Shown: piece after piece, positions 44,353 through 53,746 of the stretch
Layout: each line of letters opens with the position of its first letter
Position numbering within the stretch: position 1 is the stretch's first letter
DNA from: Teichococcus vastitatis
GTDB taxonomy: Bacteria; Pseudomonadota; Alphaproteobacteria; Acetobacterales; Acetobacteraceae
Assembly: GCF_003604215.1 (NCBI RefSeq)
Contig: NZ_QXGS01000002.1
Coordinates: 62,001-126,000 of the forward strand
DNA length: 64,000 bases
Reading direction: 5' to 3'
Program-made: the position numbers and the translations under genes
The notes under the pieces: model-generated
What the model was told of the DNA's origin: nothing
Database searches by the model: none
The model's input: only the letters and a program-made list of their open reading frames with translations

Positions 44353-45756
44353 TCAGCCGAAGAACATGTTCAGCACCAGCAGCGTCACCAGGGAGGTACC
44401 CCAGCCGATGGTGCTCGGGATCGACCAGGTCAGCATCTGGTGCTTGGCGCTCTTCACCCCCAGGATGCGGTTGATCACCCAGAAGTAGCTGTCGTTGAAG
44501 TAGCCGAACACCATGGAGCCGATGCAGGCCGCCTGCGCCGCGAATACCATGTTGACGTCGGGAATCTGCGCCAGGATGGGCGCCGAGATGGAGGCGCCGG
44601 TGATCATGGCCACCGTGCCGCTGCCCTGGATCAGCCGCACCAGGCTGGCGATCACGAAGGGGATCAGCACCGCCGGCAGCGGCAGCGTCGCCACCCATTC
44701 GCCGATATAGGTGCCGACGCCGCTGTCGCGCAGCACCGCGCCCAGCGCGCCGCCGGCGCCGGTCACCAGCATGATGATGCCGGCGCCCTCGATGCCCTTT
44801 TCCAGCTCGGTGACCGTGTCCTGGCGGGACAGGTTGCCGGCCAGGCCCCAGACGGCCAGGATGACGCCGATGCCGACCGCGATCACCGGGTTGCCGATGA
44901 AGGCGCTGGCCTGCACCCAGAAGGCGGTCCTCAGGGCGGTGTCGCCGCTGGCGGTCACCACGCCCGACACCACCGTGTTGATGAAGATCAGCACGATCGG
45001 CACCAGGATCGGCATCATGGAGATGCCGAGCGACGGCAGATCGGCTTCCCGCTTCGCGGCATCCTGCTTGAACTGGCCGAAGGCGCCGGACAGGGATTCG
45101 CCGGTGTCCACCTCGATCATCCGCTCGATCCTCGGGCCCATCGCGCGGGCATAGAGGATGATGGTGAAGGTGGCCGGCAGCGTCAGCACCACGCCCCAGA
45201 AGATCATCAGGCCGATGTCGATGTTGAAGATGCCGGCGGCGCCCAGCGGCCCCGGCGTCGGCGGCACCGCATGGTGCGTCAGCATCAGGCCGCCCGCGAG
45301 CGCGATGCCCAGCGTCAGCACCGAGCGGCCGGCGTTGCGCGCCAGCGCGCGGACCAGCGGGTTGAGGATCACGAAGGCGCTGTCGCAGAAGATCGGGATG
45401 GAGACGATGTAGCCGGTGGCCATCATCGCCCATTCCTCCTTCCTCTCGCCCAACCAGCGGACAAAGGTGATGGCCAGCTTCTCGGCCGCGCCCGAGATCT
45501 CCAGGATCCGTCCCATCATCACGCCGAAGCCGATCACCAGGCCGATGGTGGACAAGGTCGAGCCGAAGCCGGTGGAGATGGAGCGGACCACCGCATCCGG
45601 CGCCATCCCGGCCGACAGGCCGGCGATGGAGGCGGCGATCACCAGGGCCACGATAGCATGGATCTTGGTGCGCAGCACCAGGAAGATCAGCAGGCAAATT
45701 CCGAGGACGAGGCCGACAATGGCCCCCGGCCCCACCGCGGACGCGGCAGCGTTCAT
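44353..45756 (-). CDS. GntP-family gluconate:H+ symporter (probable tetronate transporter)
   Basis: 467 residues, about 12 to 14 membrane helices. Family blocks include GFGVMMGRILEISGAAEKLA, IPIFCDSAFVILNPL, LTHHAVPPTPGPLGAA and LIRLIQGSGTVAMITGAS-like RLIQGSGTVAMITGASI. The ATG at 45756 is preceded by GGAGAC and is preferred to one five codons upstream. GntP members take up gluconate and related sugar acids; in this operon L-threonate and D-erythronate are the likely cargo. Confidence 0.9.
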   Translation of the reverse strand: MNAAASAVGPGAIVGLVLGICLLIFLVLRTKIHAIVALVIAASIAGLSAGMAPDAVVRSISTGFGSTLSTIGLVIGFGVMMGRILEISGAAEKLAITFVRWLGERKEEWAMMATGYIVSIPIFCDSAFVILNPLVRALARNAGRSVLTLGIALAGGLMLTHHAVPPTPGPLGAAGIFNIDIGLMIFWGVVLTLPATFTIILYARAMGPRIERMIEVDTGESLSGAFGQFKQDAAKREADLPSLGISMMPILVPIVLIFINTVVSGVVTASGDTALRTAFWVQASAFIGNPVIAVGIGVILAVWGLAGNLSRQDTVTELEKGIEGAGIIMLVTGAGGALGAVLRDSGVGTYIGEWVATLPLPAVLIPFVIASLVRLIQGSGTVAMITGASISAPILAQIPDVNMVFAAQAACIGSMVFGYFNDSYFWVINRILGVKSAKHQMLTWSIPSTIGWGTSLVTLLVLNMFFG

Positions 45757-45814
45757 GGAAGTCTCCAACACTTATCGAAAGATCCGCCGGGCCCGGCGCC
45801 CGGCGGCAAGCGCT

Positions 45815-46783
45815 TCAGCGGACGAATTCGTCCTTGTACTGGCGCACCACGGAGTCGAAGTCGCCATCGCGGGTGAAGCCCAGCGCCAGCGGCCGGCTGA
45901 CATCGAAATCACCGGGCCAGGAGCAGACGATGTCGATGATGCGCTGCTCCGGCTGCTGGCTGACCAGGGCGCGCGGCGCGGTGCCGCCGACCCGCTCCAG
46001 GCTCTGCAGCATCTCGCCCACGGTGACGCAGATGCCCGGCAGGTTCAGCACCCGGTTGATGCCCAGTGCCTCACCCTCAACCGCCAGCGCGTGGACGAGG
46101 TTCGTCACCACCGCGTCGGGCGAAGACAGCCACATCTTCGTGTCCTGCGGAACCGGGCAGTTGGAAGCCTCGCCATTCAGCGGCTCGCGGATGATGCCGC
46201 TGGCGAAGGAGGACGCCGCCGAGTTCGGCTTGCCCGGCCGCACCACGATAGTGGGCAGGCGGCAGACGCGGCCGTCGATGAAACCCTTGCGGGAATAATC
46301 GCCCACCAGCAGCTCGCCGATCGCCTTCTGCGCGCCGTAGGAGGATTGCGGCAGCAGCGCCAGGTTCTCCGGTACCACCGCCGGCATCTCGCCGCCGAAT
46401 ACCGCGAGGGAGGAAGCGAAGATGAAGCGCGGCCGGTTCCCGGTGGCGCGCGCCGCTTCGAGCAGGGCGCGCGTGCCGTCGATGTTGACGCGCATGCCCG
46501 TATCGAACTCGGCTTCCGACTGGCCGCTCAGCACCGCCGCCATGTGATACACGGCGCCAGTCCCGGCGGCGACGACCTGCCGCGCGAAGGCGGGATCGGC
46601 GATGTCGCCGGTGACGGAGCGGACCCGCGCATCCGTCACCGGGCAGGGTGCCAGATCGACCGACAGGATGCCGTCGAACTCCGGCACGCCCTTCTGCCCT
46701 CGGCGTGCCAGCAGGGCGCGGATCAGGCGGCTGCCGAGGAAGCCGGCGCCGCCGGTGACGACGATATCCATGGAGGTCTTCAT
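45815..46783 (-). CDS. denD: D-erythronate dehydrogenase (extended SDR)
   Basis: 322 residues. Rossmann motif VVTGGAGFLGSRLIRALLAR at residues ~7-26; Ser in FASSLAVFGG and the Tyr/Lys pair in YGAQKAIGELL are the catalytic residues. The sequence MAAVLSGQSEAEFDTGMRVN is characteristic of DenD. It oxidises D-erythronate with NAD to 2-oxo-tetronate, the isomerase substrate. The ATG at 46783 overlaps the regulator's stop (ATGA); MDIVV at 46771 is a less likely start. Confidence 0.87.
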   Translation of the reverse strand: MKTSMDIVVTGGAGFLGSRLIRALLARRGQKGVPEFDGILSVDLAPCPVTDARVRSVTGDIADPAFARQVVAAGTGAVYHMAAVLSGQSEAEFDTGMRVNIDGTRALLEAARATGNRPRFIFASSLAVFGGEMPAVVPENLALLPQSSYGAQKAIGELLVGDYSRKGFIDGRVCRLPTIVVRPGKPNSAASSFASGIIREPLNGEASNCPVPQDTKMWLSSPDAVVTNLVHALAVEGEALGINRVLNLPGICVTVGEMLQSLERVGGTAPRALVSQQPEQRIIDIVCSWPGDFDVSRPLALGFTRDGDFDSVVRQYKDEFVR

Positions 46784-47592
46784 GCTGGGGTCTTCTCCCG
46801 GGTCGGTTCGGCCCGGACCACGAGGTTCGGCGGTGCCGCGATGTGCAGCGCGATGCCGCGCTGGCGGATGGCGGCGCACACCGTCTCGGGCAGGCCGGGA
46901 TCGGTGACGATGGCGGACAGCGCTTCCAGCGGCACGGCGTTGAAGGTGCCGATGCGCCCGTACTTGCTGCTGTCGGTGACAAGGATGCTGCGGGTCGCGC
47001 TCTGCGCGATGGCGCGCTTCACCGCCACCTTGTTCTCCGACGGCGTGGACACGCCGCGCATGCCGAAGGAGGAGGTGGAGATGAAGGCGATGTCAAAATT
47101 GAAGCGGCGGATGGCATCCGCCGCCGGCTCGCCGACGCAGGAATGGTTCTCGCGCTCCACCTGCCCCCCCGTGTGATAGAGGCGGCAGCCGGCCTGCCGC
47201 GACAGAAAGGCGGCAATCACGAAGTCATTGGTCACCACGGCGATGTCCTCGCGGCCGGCGAGCAGCCGGGCGATTTCCAGAGTGGTGGTGCCGGCGTCGA
47301 GGTAGACCACCATGCCGGGCTCGATCATCGCCGCCGCCGCGCGGCCGATCGCTTCCTTCTCGGCATGGGCGAGAACGGCCTTGGCGAGGTGCGAGGGCTC
47401 GTCGACGATCTTCTCCGGCAGTCGGATGCCGCCGGCGACCGACATCACCCGCCCCTGGCGTTCCAGCAGCTGGATGTCGCGTCGCACGGTCATGTGCGAG
47501 ACGCCGAGCAGCTCAACCAGTTCGTTGATGCTCAACACCCCGCGGCCGGTCAGCCGGGAGACAATCAGGTTTTGCCTCTCGGCTGGAATCAT
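46780..47592 (-). CDS. DeoR/GlpR-family regulator of the tetronate operon
   Basis: 270 residues. HTH region SINELVELLGVSHMTVRRDI (residues ~21-40); the effector domain has the phosphate-sugar signature YLDAGTTTLEIARLL and ILVTDSSKYGRIGTFN. It is placed in the middle of the operon it probably controls, between otnI and denD, overlapping denD. The effector is probably a tetronate pathway phosphate. Confidence 0.88.
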   Translation of the reverse strand: MIPAERQNLIVSRLTGRGVLSINELVELLGVSHMTVRRDIQLLERQGRVMSVAGGIRLPEKIVDEPSHLAKAVLAHAEKEAIGRAAAAMIEPGMVVYLDAGTTTLEIARLLAGREDIAVVTNDFVIAAFLSRQAGCRLYHTGGQVERENHSCVGEPAADAIRRFNFDIAFISTSSFGMRGVSTPSENKVAVKRAIAQSATRSILVTDSSKYGRIGTFNAVPLEALSAIVTDPGLPETVCAAIRQRGIALHIAAPPNLVVRAEPTREKTPA

Positions 47593-47594
47593 GG

Positions 47595-48374
47595 TCAGCG
47601 GGCGCGAAAGGACGCAAACCAGCCCAGGCCGGCGGTGGTGTCGCCACGCGGATTGTATTCGCAGCCGATCCAGCCCTGGTAGCCGGTCTTGTCCAGCACG
47701 GCATAGAGGTGCGGATAGTTCAGCTCGCCCTCGTCCGGCTCGTGCCGCTCCGGCACGGAGGCGATCTGAACATGGGCGAACTTGCCCGCCATCTTCTCGA
47801 TCAGCCGGGTCAGATCGCCATCCATGATCTGGGCGTGGTACAAGTCCAGCTGCACCGACACGTTGGGCCGGCCCACCTGCTCGACCAGCTCCATCGCTTC
47901 CAGCTGATGGGCGATGAAGTAGCCTGGCATGTTGCGGCTGTTGATCGGCTCCACCAGCAGGGTGATGCCTTCCTTGGCCAGCTCGTCCGCGGCGTGGCGG
48001 AAGTTCTCGACAAAGGTCTTCCTGCAGGCGTCCCGATCGAGGCCGTTCACCATGCCGGACATGCCATGCACCGTCTTGCAGTTCAGGGCCCTGGCATAGC
48101 GGATGGCGATCGCGACGTTGTCGCGGAACTCCTGCTCGCGGCCGGGGATGGCGGCCATGCCGCGCTCTCCCTGGGCCCAGTCGCCCGGCGGCATGTTGAA
48201 CAGCGCCTGAGTGAGATTGTGCTTCTTGAGCTCGGCGGCGATCGCCTCGGGCTCGTGCTCGTAGGGAAACAGGAACTCGACGGCCTCGAACCCGGCCTCG
48301 GCGGCGCGGCCGAAGCGCTCCAGGAACGGCACCTCGGTGAACATCATCGACAGGTTGGCGGCGAAGCGCGGCAT
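47595..48374 (-). CDS. otnI: 2-oxo-tetronate isomerase (hydroxypyruvate isomerase family)
   Basis: 259-residue TIM barrel with the Hyi/OtnI pattern: NLSMMFTEVPFLERFGRAAEAG at the start, QALFNMPPGDWAQGERGMA, LLVEPINSRNMPGYFI (with the metal-ligand Glu) and VQLDLYHAQIMDGDL, and GCEYNPRGDTTAGL at the end (second Glu). It interconverts 2-oxo-tetronate and 3-oxo-tetronate. GGGAGG precedes the ATG at 48374. Between otnK and the regulator. Confidence 0.9.
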   Translation of the reverse strand: MPRFAANLSMMFTEVPFLERFGRAAEAGFEAVEFLFPYEHEPEAIAAELKKHNLTQALFNMPPGDWAQGERGMAAIPGREQEFRDNVAIAIRYARALNCKTVHGMSGMVNGLDRDACRKTFVENFRHAADELAKEGITLLVEPINSRNMPGYFIAHQLEAMELVEQVGRPNVSVQLDLYHAQIMDGDLTRLIEKMAGKFAHVQIASVPERHEPDEGELNYPHLYAVLDKTGYQGWIGCEYNPRGDTTAGLGWFASFRAR

Positions 48375-48390
48375 GGTGGTGGTCCTCCCG

Positions 48391-49647
48391 TTATGCGGCG
48401 GCGGATTGCGCGTCGAAGAAGAAGCGCTCCTGGCCGAAATTGCCCGATTTCAGCGCGAGCGACAGGTTCCGGCCCACGGCCCGCACCCACGGCACGCCCG
48501 GCGCGATCTGCGGCCCGATGGCGAACCCCTTGATGCCGAGGGACTGCGTCACGATGCCGGAGGTTTCGCCGCCGGCGATGATGAACTGCTCGAAGCCGGC
48601 CTCGGCCAGCCGCCTCGCCAGCGCACCGAAGGTGCGCTCAACCGCCTCGCTGGCTTCGGCGGCACCGAAGCGCTGCTGCACCTCCCGCAGTGCCTCCGGC
48701 GGCAGGGTGGCGTAGACCATCGGCGCCAGCCCGTCGCGCGGCTGCGCCTCGACCCAGACGGCGAGTTCGCCGGCATAGACGTCATCCTGCAGGCAGCGTG
48801 CCACATCGACCGCGAGGGACGGCGCCGCCTCCCGGTAGGCCGCCACCTGCGCATTGGTCATCTGCGAGCAGGAGCCGGACAGCACCACCGCGCGGCCCTG
48901 CACCGGCCGGCCGGCCTCGGCCGCCTTCGCCGCATCGCCGCGCAGGTCGGTCCAGGCGCGCGCCATGCCATCGGCGAGGCCGGAGCCGCCGGTGACCAGC
49001 TTCATGTCGGACACTGCCTCGCCCATGGTGACGAGATGCGCGTCGTTTAGCGCATCCAGCACGGCGTAACGCACGCCCTTGCTCTTCAGCGCGGCGAACG
49101 CCTCGCGCACCGCCTGCGGGCCCTGGTCCATCACGGTGCTGGGGACGTTGCCGGCGCGACCGCGGGACTGCGCCTCCATGACGCGCATGATGTTGCTGTC
49201 GGTCATCGGCGTCACCGGGTGGTGGCGCATGCCGGATTCGTGCAGCGGCACGCCGTTTACGAACAGGTACCCGTTATAGATAGTGCGGCCATTCACCGGC
49301 AGCACCGGGCAGATCACCGTGAAATCCTCGCCAAGCGCCCCGAGCAGCGCATCGGTCACGGGGCCGATATTGCCCTTCGGCGTGCTGTCGAAGGTGGAGC
49401 AGTATTTGAAGAAGAATTGCGGGCAGCCACGCGCCTGCAGCCAGCGCAGCGCGGCAAGGCTTTCGTCGATGGCCTGTTGCGGCGGGCAGGACCGCGTCTT
49501 CAGGCTGATGACCACGGCATCCGCATCCACCTGCAGCGCCTCGTCCGGCACGTCGTTGAGCTGCACGGTGCGCAGCCCGTTGGCCACCAGGAAACCGGCG
49601 ATGTCGGTGGAGCCGGTGAAATCGTCGCCGATGACGCCGAGGCGCAT
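48391..49647 (-). CDS. otnK: 3-oxo-tetronate kinase (DUF1537/OtnK)
   Basis: 418 residues. The DUF1537 N-terminal substrate-binding domain begins GVIGDDFTGSTDIAGFLV and contains FFKYCSTFDSTPKGNIGPV; the C-terminal nucleotide-binding part has FIIAGGETSGIVTQSL and the phosphate-binding loop. It phosphorylates 3-oxo-tetronate at O4. ATG at 49647 with AGGAGA seven bases upstream; an in-frame GTG two codons earlier is less favoured. Starts two bases after the ltnD stop. Confidence 0.92.
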   Translation of the reverse strand: MRLGVIGDDFTGSTDIAGFLVANGLRTVQLNDVPDEALQVDADAVVISLKTRSCPPQQAIDESLAALRWLQARGCPQFFFKYCSTFDSTPKGNIGPVTDALLGALGEDFTVICPVLPVNGRTIYNGYLFVNGVPLHESGMRHHPVTPMTDSNIMRVMEAQSRGRAGNVPSTVMDQGPQAVREAFAALKSKGVRYAVLDALNDAHLVTMGEAVSDMKLVTGGSGLADGMARAWTDLRGDAAKAAEAGRPVQGRAVVLSGSCSQMTNAQVAAYREAAPSLAVDVARCLQDDVYAGELAVWVEAQPRDGLAPMVYATLPPEALREVQQRFGAAEASEAVERTFGALARRLAEAGFEQFIIAGGETSGIVTQSLGIKGFAIGPQIAPGVPWVRAVGRNLSLALKSGNFGQERFFFDAQSAAA

Positions 49648-49649
49648 GG

Positions 49650-50564
49650 TCACTTCTCCTGCTTCTGACCCGGCAGCGTGATGCCGGCAAAGGTCTTGAT
49701 CACCGCCGCGTCATCCTCCTTGCCGTAGCCGGCGTTGGAAGCGTTGGCGAACATGGTGTAGGCGGTGCTGGCCAGCGGCAGCGGGAAGCCCAGCGTCAAC
49801 GCCGTTTCGGTGACCAGCCGCAGATCCTTGACGAAGATGTCCACGGCCGATTTCGGGGTGTAGTCGCCGTCGACCACATGCTTCATGCGGTTCTCAAACA
49901 TCCAGCTGTTGCCGGCGGCATGAGTCACCACGTCATACATGGTATCGAGCGGGATGCCGGCACGGGCGGCCAGCGCCATCGCCTCGGCGCCCGCCGCGAT
50001 GTGCACGCCAGCCAGTAGCTGGTGGATGATCTTCACCGTGGCGCCGAGGCCGATCTCCTCGCCGATCTCGTACACCTTGCCGGCCACCGCATCGAGCACC
50101 GGGCGGAGCCGGTCGAAGGCGGCTCGGGAGCCGGAGGCCATCACCGTCATCTCGCCGGCGGCCGCCTTGGCGGCGCCGCCCGAAACCGGGGCATCCAGCA
50201 TCAGCAGCCCGTGCTCGGCCAGGCCGGCGCCGATCGCCTGAGCATCGGCGGCCGAGATGGTGGCGGACACCATGACGCCGGTGCCCGGGCGCAGCTTCGC
50301 GGCCAGCCCGTTCTCGCCGAACAGGACGGCCCGGCATTGCGCGGCATTGACCACCAGCAGCAGCACGGCGTCGAGCTGCGCGGCGAAGGCCGCGGCATCG
50401 GGGCCGACCGCCACGGCGCCCGCCCTGGCGAGGCTGTCGCGGACGGCGGGGTTCAGGTCACTGCCGTAGGTGCTCAGCCCCGCGGCGATGCAGGAACGGG
50501 CCGCGCCCATGCCCATGGATCCCAGTCCGATCACACATACGTGATATTCGTTCCTTGGCACCAT
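49650..50564 (-). CDS. ltnD: L-threonate dehydrogenase (beta-hydroxyacid dehydrogenase family)
   Basis: 304 residues. NAD motif VIGLGSMGMGAARSCIAAG near residues 9-27, substrate loop LDAPVSGGAAKAAAGEMT, and the catalytic lysine region LGATVKIIHQLLAGVHI. It oxidises L-threonate to 2-oxo-tetronate. First gene of the operon, so it sets the promoter. The ATG at 50564 has AAGGAC upstream; an earlier in-frame ATG (50651) yields a non-homologous extension. Confidence 0.88.
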   Translation of the reverse strand: MVPRNEYHVCVIGLGSMGMGAARSCIAAGLSTYGSDLNPAVRDSLARAGAVAVGPDAAAFAAQLDAVLLLVVNAAQCRAVLFGENGLAAKLRPGTGVMVSATISAADAQAIGAGLAEHGLLMLDAPVSGGAAKAAAGEMTVMASGSRAAFDRLRPVLDAVAGKVYEIGEEIGLGATVKIIHQLLAGVHIAAGAEAMALAARAGIPLDTMYDVVTHAAGNSWMFENRMKHVVDGDYTPKSAVDIFVKDLRLVTETALTLGFPLPLASTAYTMFANASNAGYGKEDDAAVIKTFAGITLPGQKQEK

Positions 50565-50586
50565 GGCGACGGTCCTTGTGAATTCC

Positions 50587-50602
50587 TGTGCAAGCTTGCG
50601 CA
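50587..50602. promoter_or_regulatory. Imperfect palindrome in ltnD leader
   Basis: TGTGCAAGCTTGCGCA, a 16-base inverted repeat with one mismatched pair, 23 bases upstream of the ltnD ATG, in the divergent region shared with the chemotaxis receptor gene. A candidate operator for the DeoR-type regulator or another factor, by inspection only. Confidence 0.35.
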
Positions 50603-50756
50603 GATCGGCGCTTCTACTCCGCTGCCATCCCGCGTGTAAGAGAGATTTCACAACAAATCTTCACAGCTTCCGGCGCGAAGGCGTCGCCCTACTCAAGCGT
50701 TGTTAACCGCGAGAATGCTTCCCTGCGGGCACCGCTTCTTTGGAATCGACCGCGCC

Positions 50757-52445
50757 ATGAGTTTGTTCCTGAACAACCTGACCATTCGCGCCAAGGTGGT
50801 CGCCGCCTTCGCCATTGTTCTGCTCGGCACCGCCGGCATGGGTGGCTTCGCCTTGCAGCGCCTCGCCCTGGTAAACGCCGCCGCCGAGGATCTTGCCACC
50901 AACTGGCTGCCCAGCAGCCAGGTGCTGGGCAATGTTGCCCTGGAATTCGAGAAGCTGCGCGCCCGCGAGTCGCAGATGCTGTTACGCAGCGGCGAAAAGG
51001 CCGAGGCATCCGCCCGGCTGGTGGTGGAAAGCACCACCCTGGTGGAGGAGGCGCTGCGCCAGTACCGCCCACTGGTGTCCACCGGTGAGGAAGGCCGCCT
51101 TGCCGCCCGGATGGAACAGGAATGGCAGCGCTACCGCGCCGTGTCACAGCAGATGCTGGCAGCCTCCCGCGCCGGCCAGCAGGCCCAGGGCAGCGAACTG
51201 TTGTTCGGCGCCGGCAGCGCGGCGCTCGGCGGTGTCCGCGATTCCATCAAGGCGGTGCGCGATCTGCAGAGCGCCGGCGGCGAGGCCGCGGGCCGGCTCG
51301 GGCGCGAGCTCGGCGCGTCGACCCGGCTATGGGTGGAAATCGCCCTGGCGGTTACCGCGCTGCTCTGCATCCTGCTGGGCGTGGCCGTGGTTCGCGGCGT
51401 GGCCGGCCCGGTGATCGCCATGACGGCGGCGATGCGGCGCCTGGCGGAGCGTGACCTGGCGACCGAGATCCCGGGCCGCGGTCGCGGCGACGAGATCGGC
51501 GGCATGGCCGCCGCCCTGCAGGTGTTCAAGGAGAACATGATCACCGCCGACCGGCTGCAGGCGGAACAGGAAGCCGCCCGCGCCGGTCGCGAGAAGCGCG
51601 CCGCCACGGTGGATGCGCTGGTGCGCGGCTTCGAGCAGCGCGTGGGCGAGACGGTGGGGGTGCTGTCCTCCGCCTCCACCGAGTTGGAAGCCACGGCGCG
51701 CGCCATGTCCGCCACTGCGCAGCAGACCAACAGCGAGGCCGGCGAGGTCAGCCATGCCGCCGCGGATGCCAGCAGCGGCGTGCAGACCGTGGCCGCCGCC
51801 GCCGAGGAGCTGAGCTCCGCCATTGGCGAGATCAGCCGCCAGGTCAGCCAAGCCTCCGCAGTGGCCGAGCGCGCGGTGGGCAGCGCGCGCCAGACCGACG
51901 CCACGGTGCGGGCCCTGGCCACCGGCGCCAGCAAGATCGGCGAGGTGGTGGGGCTGATCACCACCATCGCCGGCCAGACCAACCTCCTCGCGCTGAACGC
52001 CACCATCGAGGCGGCCCGCGCCGGCGAGGCGGGCAAGGGCTTCGCCGTGGTCGCCTCCGAGGTGAAGAACCTGGCGCAGCAGACCAGCAGGGCGACGGAG
52101 GAGATCGGCGCTCAGATCGCGCAGATCCAGGCGGCGACGAACGAGGCGGTGCATGCCATCCAGACCATCGCCGGCACGATCGACGAGGTCAGCGCCATCA
52201 CCGTCACCATCGCTGCGGCGGTGGAGGAGCAGAGCGCCGCGACCGGCGAGATCGCCCGCACGGTGCAGCAGACGGCCCGCGCCACCGGCGCGGTGACGCA
52301 GAGCATCTCGGCGGTCAGCCGCGGCGCCAACGACACCGGTGCCGCCGCCGCCCAGGTTCTCTCCGCCGCCGCCGAGCTGTCCCGCCAGTCGGAGAACCTG
52401 ACCGGCGAGGTGCGCGGCTTCGTCACCGAGGTGCGCGCCGCCTGA
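50757..52445 (+). CDS. Methyl-accepting chemotaxis protein
   Basis: 562 residues. Membrane helix at residues ~12-33, a periplasmic four-helix-bundle type sensor (~34-190), second helix at ~192-214, a HAMP domain (~211-265), then a long coiled-coil signalling domain with the hairpin tip [20 protein letters not shown] at ~400-420. The ligand is unknown. It diverges from the tetronate operon, so sensing a tetronate or related acid is a guess. Start ATG at 50757 ([14 protein letters not shown]). Confidence 0.92.
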   Translation: MSLFLNNLTIRAKVVAAFAIVLLGTAGMGGFALQRLALVNAAAEDLATNWLPSSQVLGNVALEFEKLRARESQMLLRSGEKAEASARLVVESTTLVEEALRQYRPLVSTGEEGRLAARMEQEWQRYRAVSQQMLAASRAGQQAQGSELLFGAGSAALGGVRDSIKAVRDLQSAGGEAAGRLGRELGASTRLWVEIALAVTALLCILLGVAVVRGVAGPVIAMTAAMRRLAERDLATEIPGRGRGDEIGGMAAALQVFKENMITADRLQAEQEAARAGREKRAATVDALVRGFEQRVGETVGVLSSASTELEATARAMSATAQQTNSEAGEVSHAAADASSGVQTVAAAAEELSSAIGEISRQVSQASAVAERAVGSARQTDATVRALATGASKIGEVVGLITTIAGQTNLLALNATIEAARAGEAGKGFAVVASEVKNLAQQTSRATEEIGAQIAQIQAATNEAVHAIQTIAGTIDEVSAITVTIAAAVEEQSAATGEIARTVQQTARATGAVTQSISAVSRGANDTGAAAAQVLSAAAELSRQSENLTGEVRGFVTEVRAA

Positions 52446-52558
52446 CACGATTGAGGCAGGCGCGCGCCTGCCTCCCGCTTTCGGGACTTGCCCCCGGTCG
52501 GTCATTGACCCAGCTTCGTGGCACCGGTCCGCAAGAGGCCGGAACGGAGGAGAAGCAG

Positions 52559-52762
52559 ATGACACCGGACGACAATCTTCGCGTGCTGCGTCAGCAGGTC
52601 CGCGCCGCGCGGCGTGAACACATCGCGGGCGCGCTGGGACAGGTTCCGGCCGACCCGTCGCAGGACCGCCTGCCCCGGGTCCAGCGCATGCTGGCCAACC
52701 TCGACCAGGCGCTGCACCTGCCGCAGCCCGCCCACAAGACCACCGGCCAGCCGCAAGGCTGA
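52559..52762 (+). CDS. Small hypothetical helical protein
   Basis: 67 residues starting MTPDDNLRVLRQQVRAARRE, with a strong GGAGGAG ribosome site seven bases upstream. Charged and probably helical, with a Pro-rich tail (LPQPAHKTTGQPQG). No family recognised. It follows the receptor by 113 bases and converges on the protease gene. Confidence 0.55.
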   Translation: MTPDDNLRVLRQQVRAARREHIAGALGQVPADPSQDRLPRVQRMLANLDQALHLPQPAHKTTGQPQG

Positions 52763-52782
52763 GCGCTCCGGCGGCGCCGGGC

Positions 52783-53562
52783 TCAGGGCAGCAGGGCGCC
52801 CGGCACCGCCAGCCCGGCCGACTCCCCGGCAAAAGCGGCCACGTTGATGCCCAGGATGGCCCACTGGCCCGGCGCCCGCTCCGCGAGAAGCGGCGCGCCG
52901 CTGGCGCCGCGGGTGCCGGCGCAGTCATGGCGCAGCAGGGCGACGCCGCCGGCGCCCCGCACCACCCCGGCCAGGGCGCAATCCGGATCGGCCAGCAGCA
53001 CCTCGGCCCGGTCCTGCTGATAACCGCCGAGCATCAGGCGGGTGCCGCGTGCCGGCAGCGCGCGCATCACCTCGAGCCATTCGCCGGGCGCGGTGGCCAA
53101 CGGCACCGCGAGGTGCAGCAGCGCCCAATCGGCAGCGGCCGGCCCGCGGCGGGCGGGATCAAAGCCGGGCGCGACCTGCAGCCGCACCGCGCGCGCCGCG
53201 GCCCGCCAGCGGCCCCGCTCATAGCCGAGCAGCATGTGCACCGATCCGGGCTGCACCAGTCGGCCGCTGTTTGGCGCCACCAAGCAATGCGCAGCGGTGA
53301 GCACGGTACGGGGCCCGATCAGCGCCCCGGTGCAGCGCGCGCCGAGTTCCGTTTGCACGCGGCCGAGCGCCCGCCATGGCGCCATGCCGGGCTCCATCAC
53401 CCGGCGCGGGTCGTGGCTGCCCAGCCCCGGGCGAAGGGGCGGTTCGGCCTGGAGCGTCGCGATGCCTGCTGCGCCGCAAAACAAGAGCGTGATCGCCGCA
53501 ACCCGTGTCTTGCGGCTCAATGTTAACGCCGCGTTAAACTTGCTGCTGAACAATCCGGTCAT
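52783..53562 (-). CDS. Trypsin-like serine protease (S1 family), exported
   Basis: 259 residues with an N-terminal hydrophobic signal (VAAITLLFCGAAGIATLQAEP). Catalytic triad: His in VLTAAHCLV, Asp in AADWALLHLAV, Ser in GTRGASGAPLL, with oxyanion Gly residues. Length fits a compact periplasmic S1 peptidase. Start ATG at 53562. No obvious regulator or substrate nearby. Confidence 0.85.
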   Translation of the reverse strand: MTGLFSSKFNAALTLSRKTRVAAITLLFCGAAGIATLQAEPPLRPGLGSHDPRRVMEPGMAPWRALGRVQTELGARCTGALIGPRTVLTAAHCLVAPNSGRLVQPGSVHMLLGYERGRWRAAARAVRLQVAPGFDPARRGPAAADWALLHLAVPLATAPGEWLEVMRALPARGTRLMLGGYQQDRAEVLLADPDCALAGVVRGAGGVALLRHDCAGTRGASGAPLLAERAPGQWAILGINVAAFAGESAGLAVPGALLP

Positions 53563-53587
53563 CTCATTCCGGCCCGAGACCCGCCCG

Positions 53588-53722
53588 ATGCCATCGCGTA
53601 TCCACCTCCATCCGCTTCATGCTCTCGGCCTGCGCCTGGGCCGCATCATGCGAATCCTGTCGCGCTGGACGCGTCGCGACGGCTACAGGCCCGAGCGGCG
53701 GTACATGCGCGGCCGCGTCTGA
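53588..53722 (+). CDS. Possible small basic protein
   Basis: 44 residues (MPSRIHLHPLHALGLRLG then RIMRILSRWTRRDGYRPERRYMRGRV), very Arg-rich and with no ribosome site that I can confirm. It lies divergently next to the protease in a 184-base gap. May be real or a chance frame. Confidence 0.28.
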   Translation: MPSRIHLHPLHALGLRLGRIMRILSRWTRRDGYRPERRYMRGRV

Positions 53723-53746
53723 GCCGGCAGCGTCCGGGCCGGTTGT

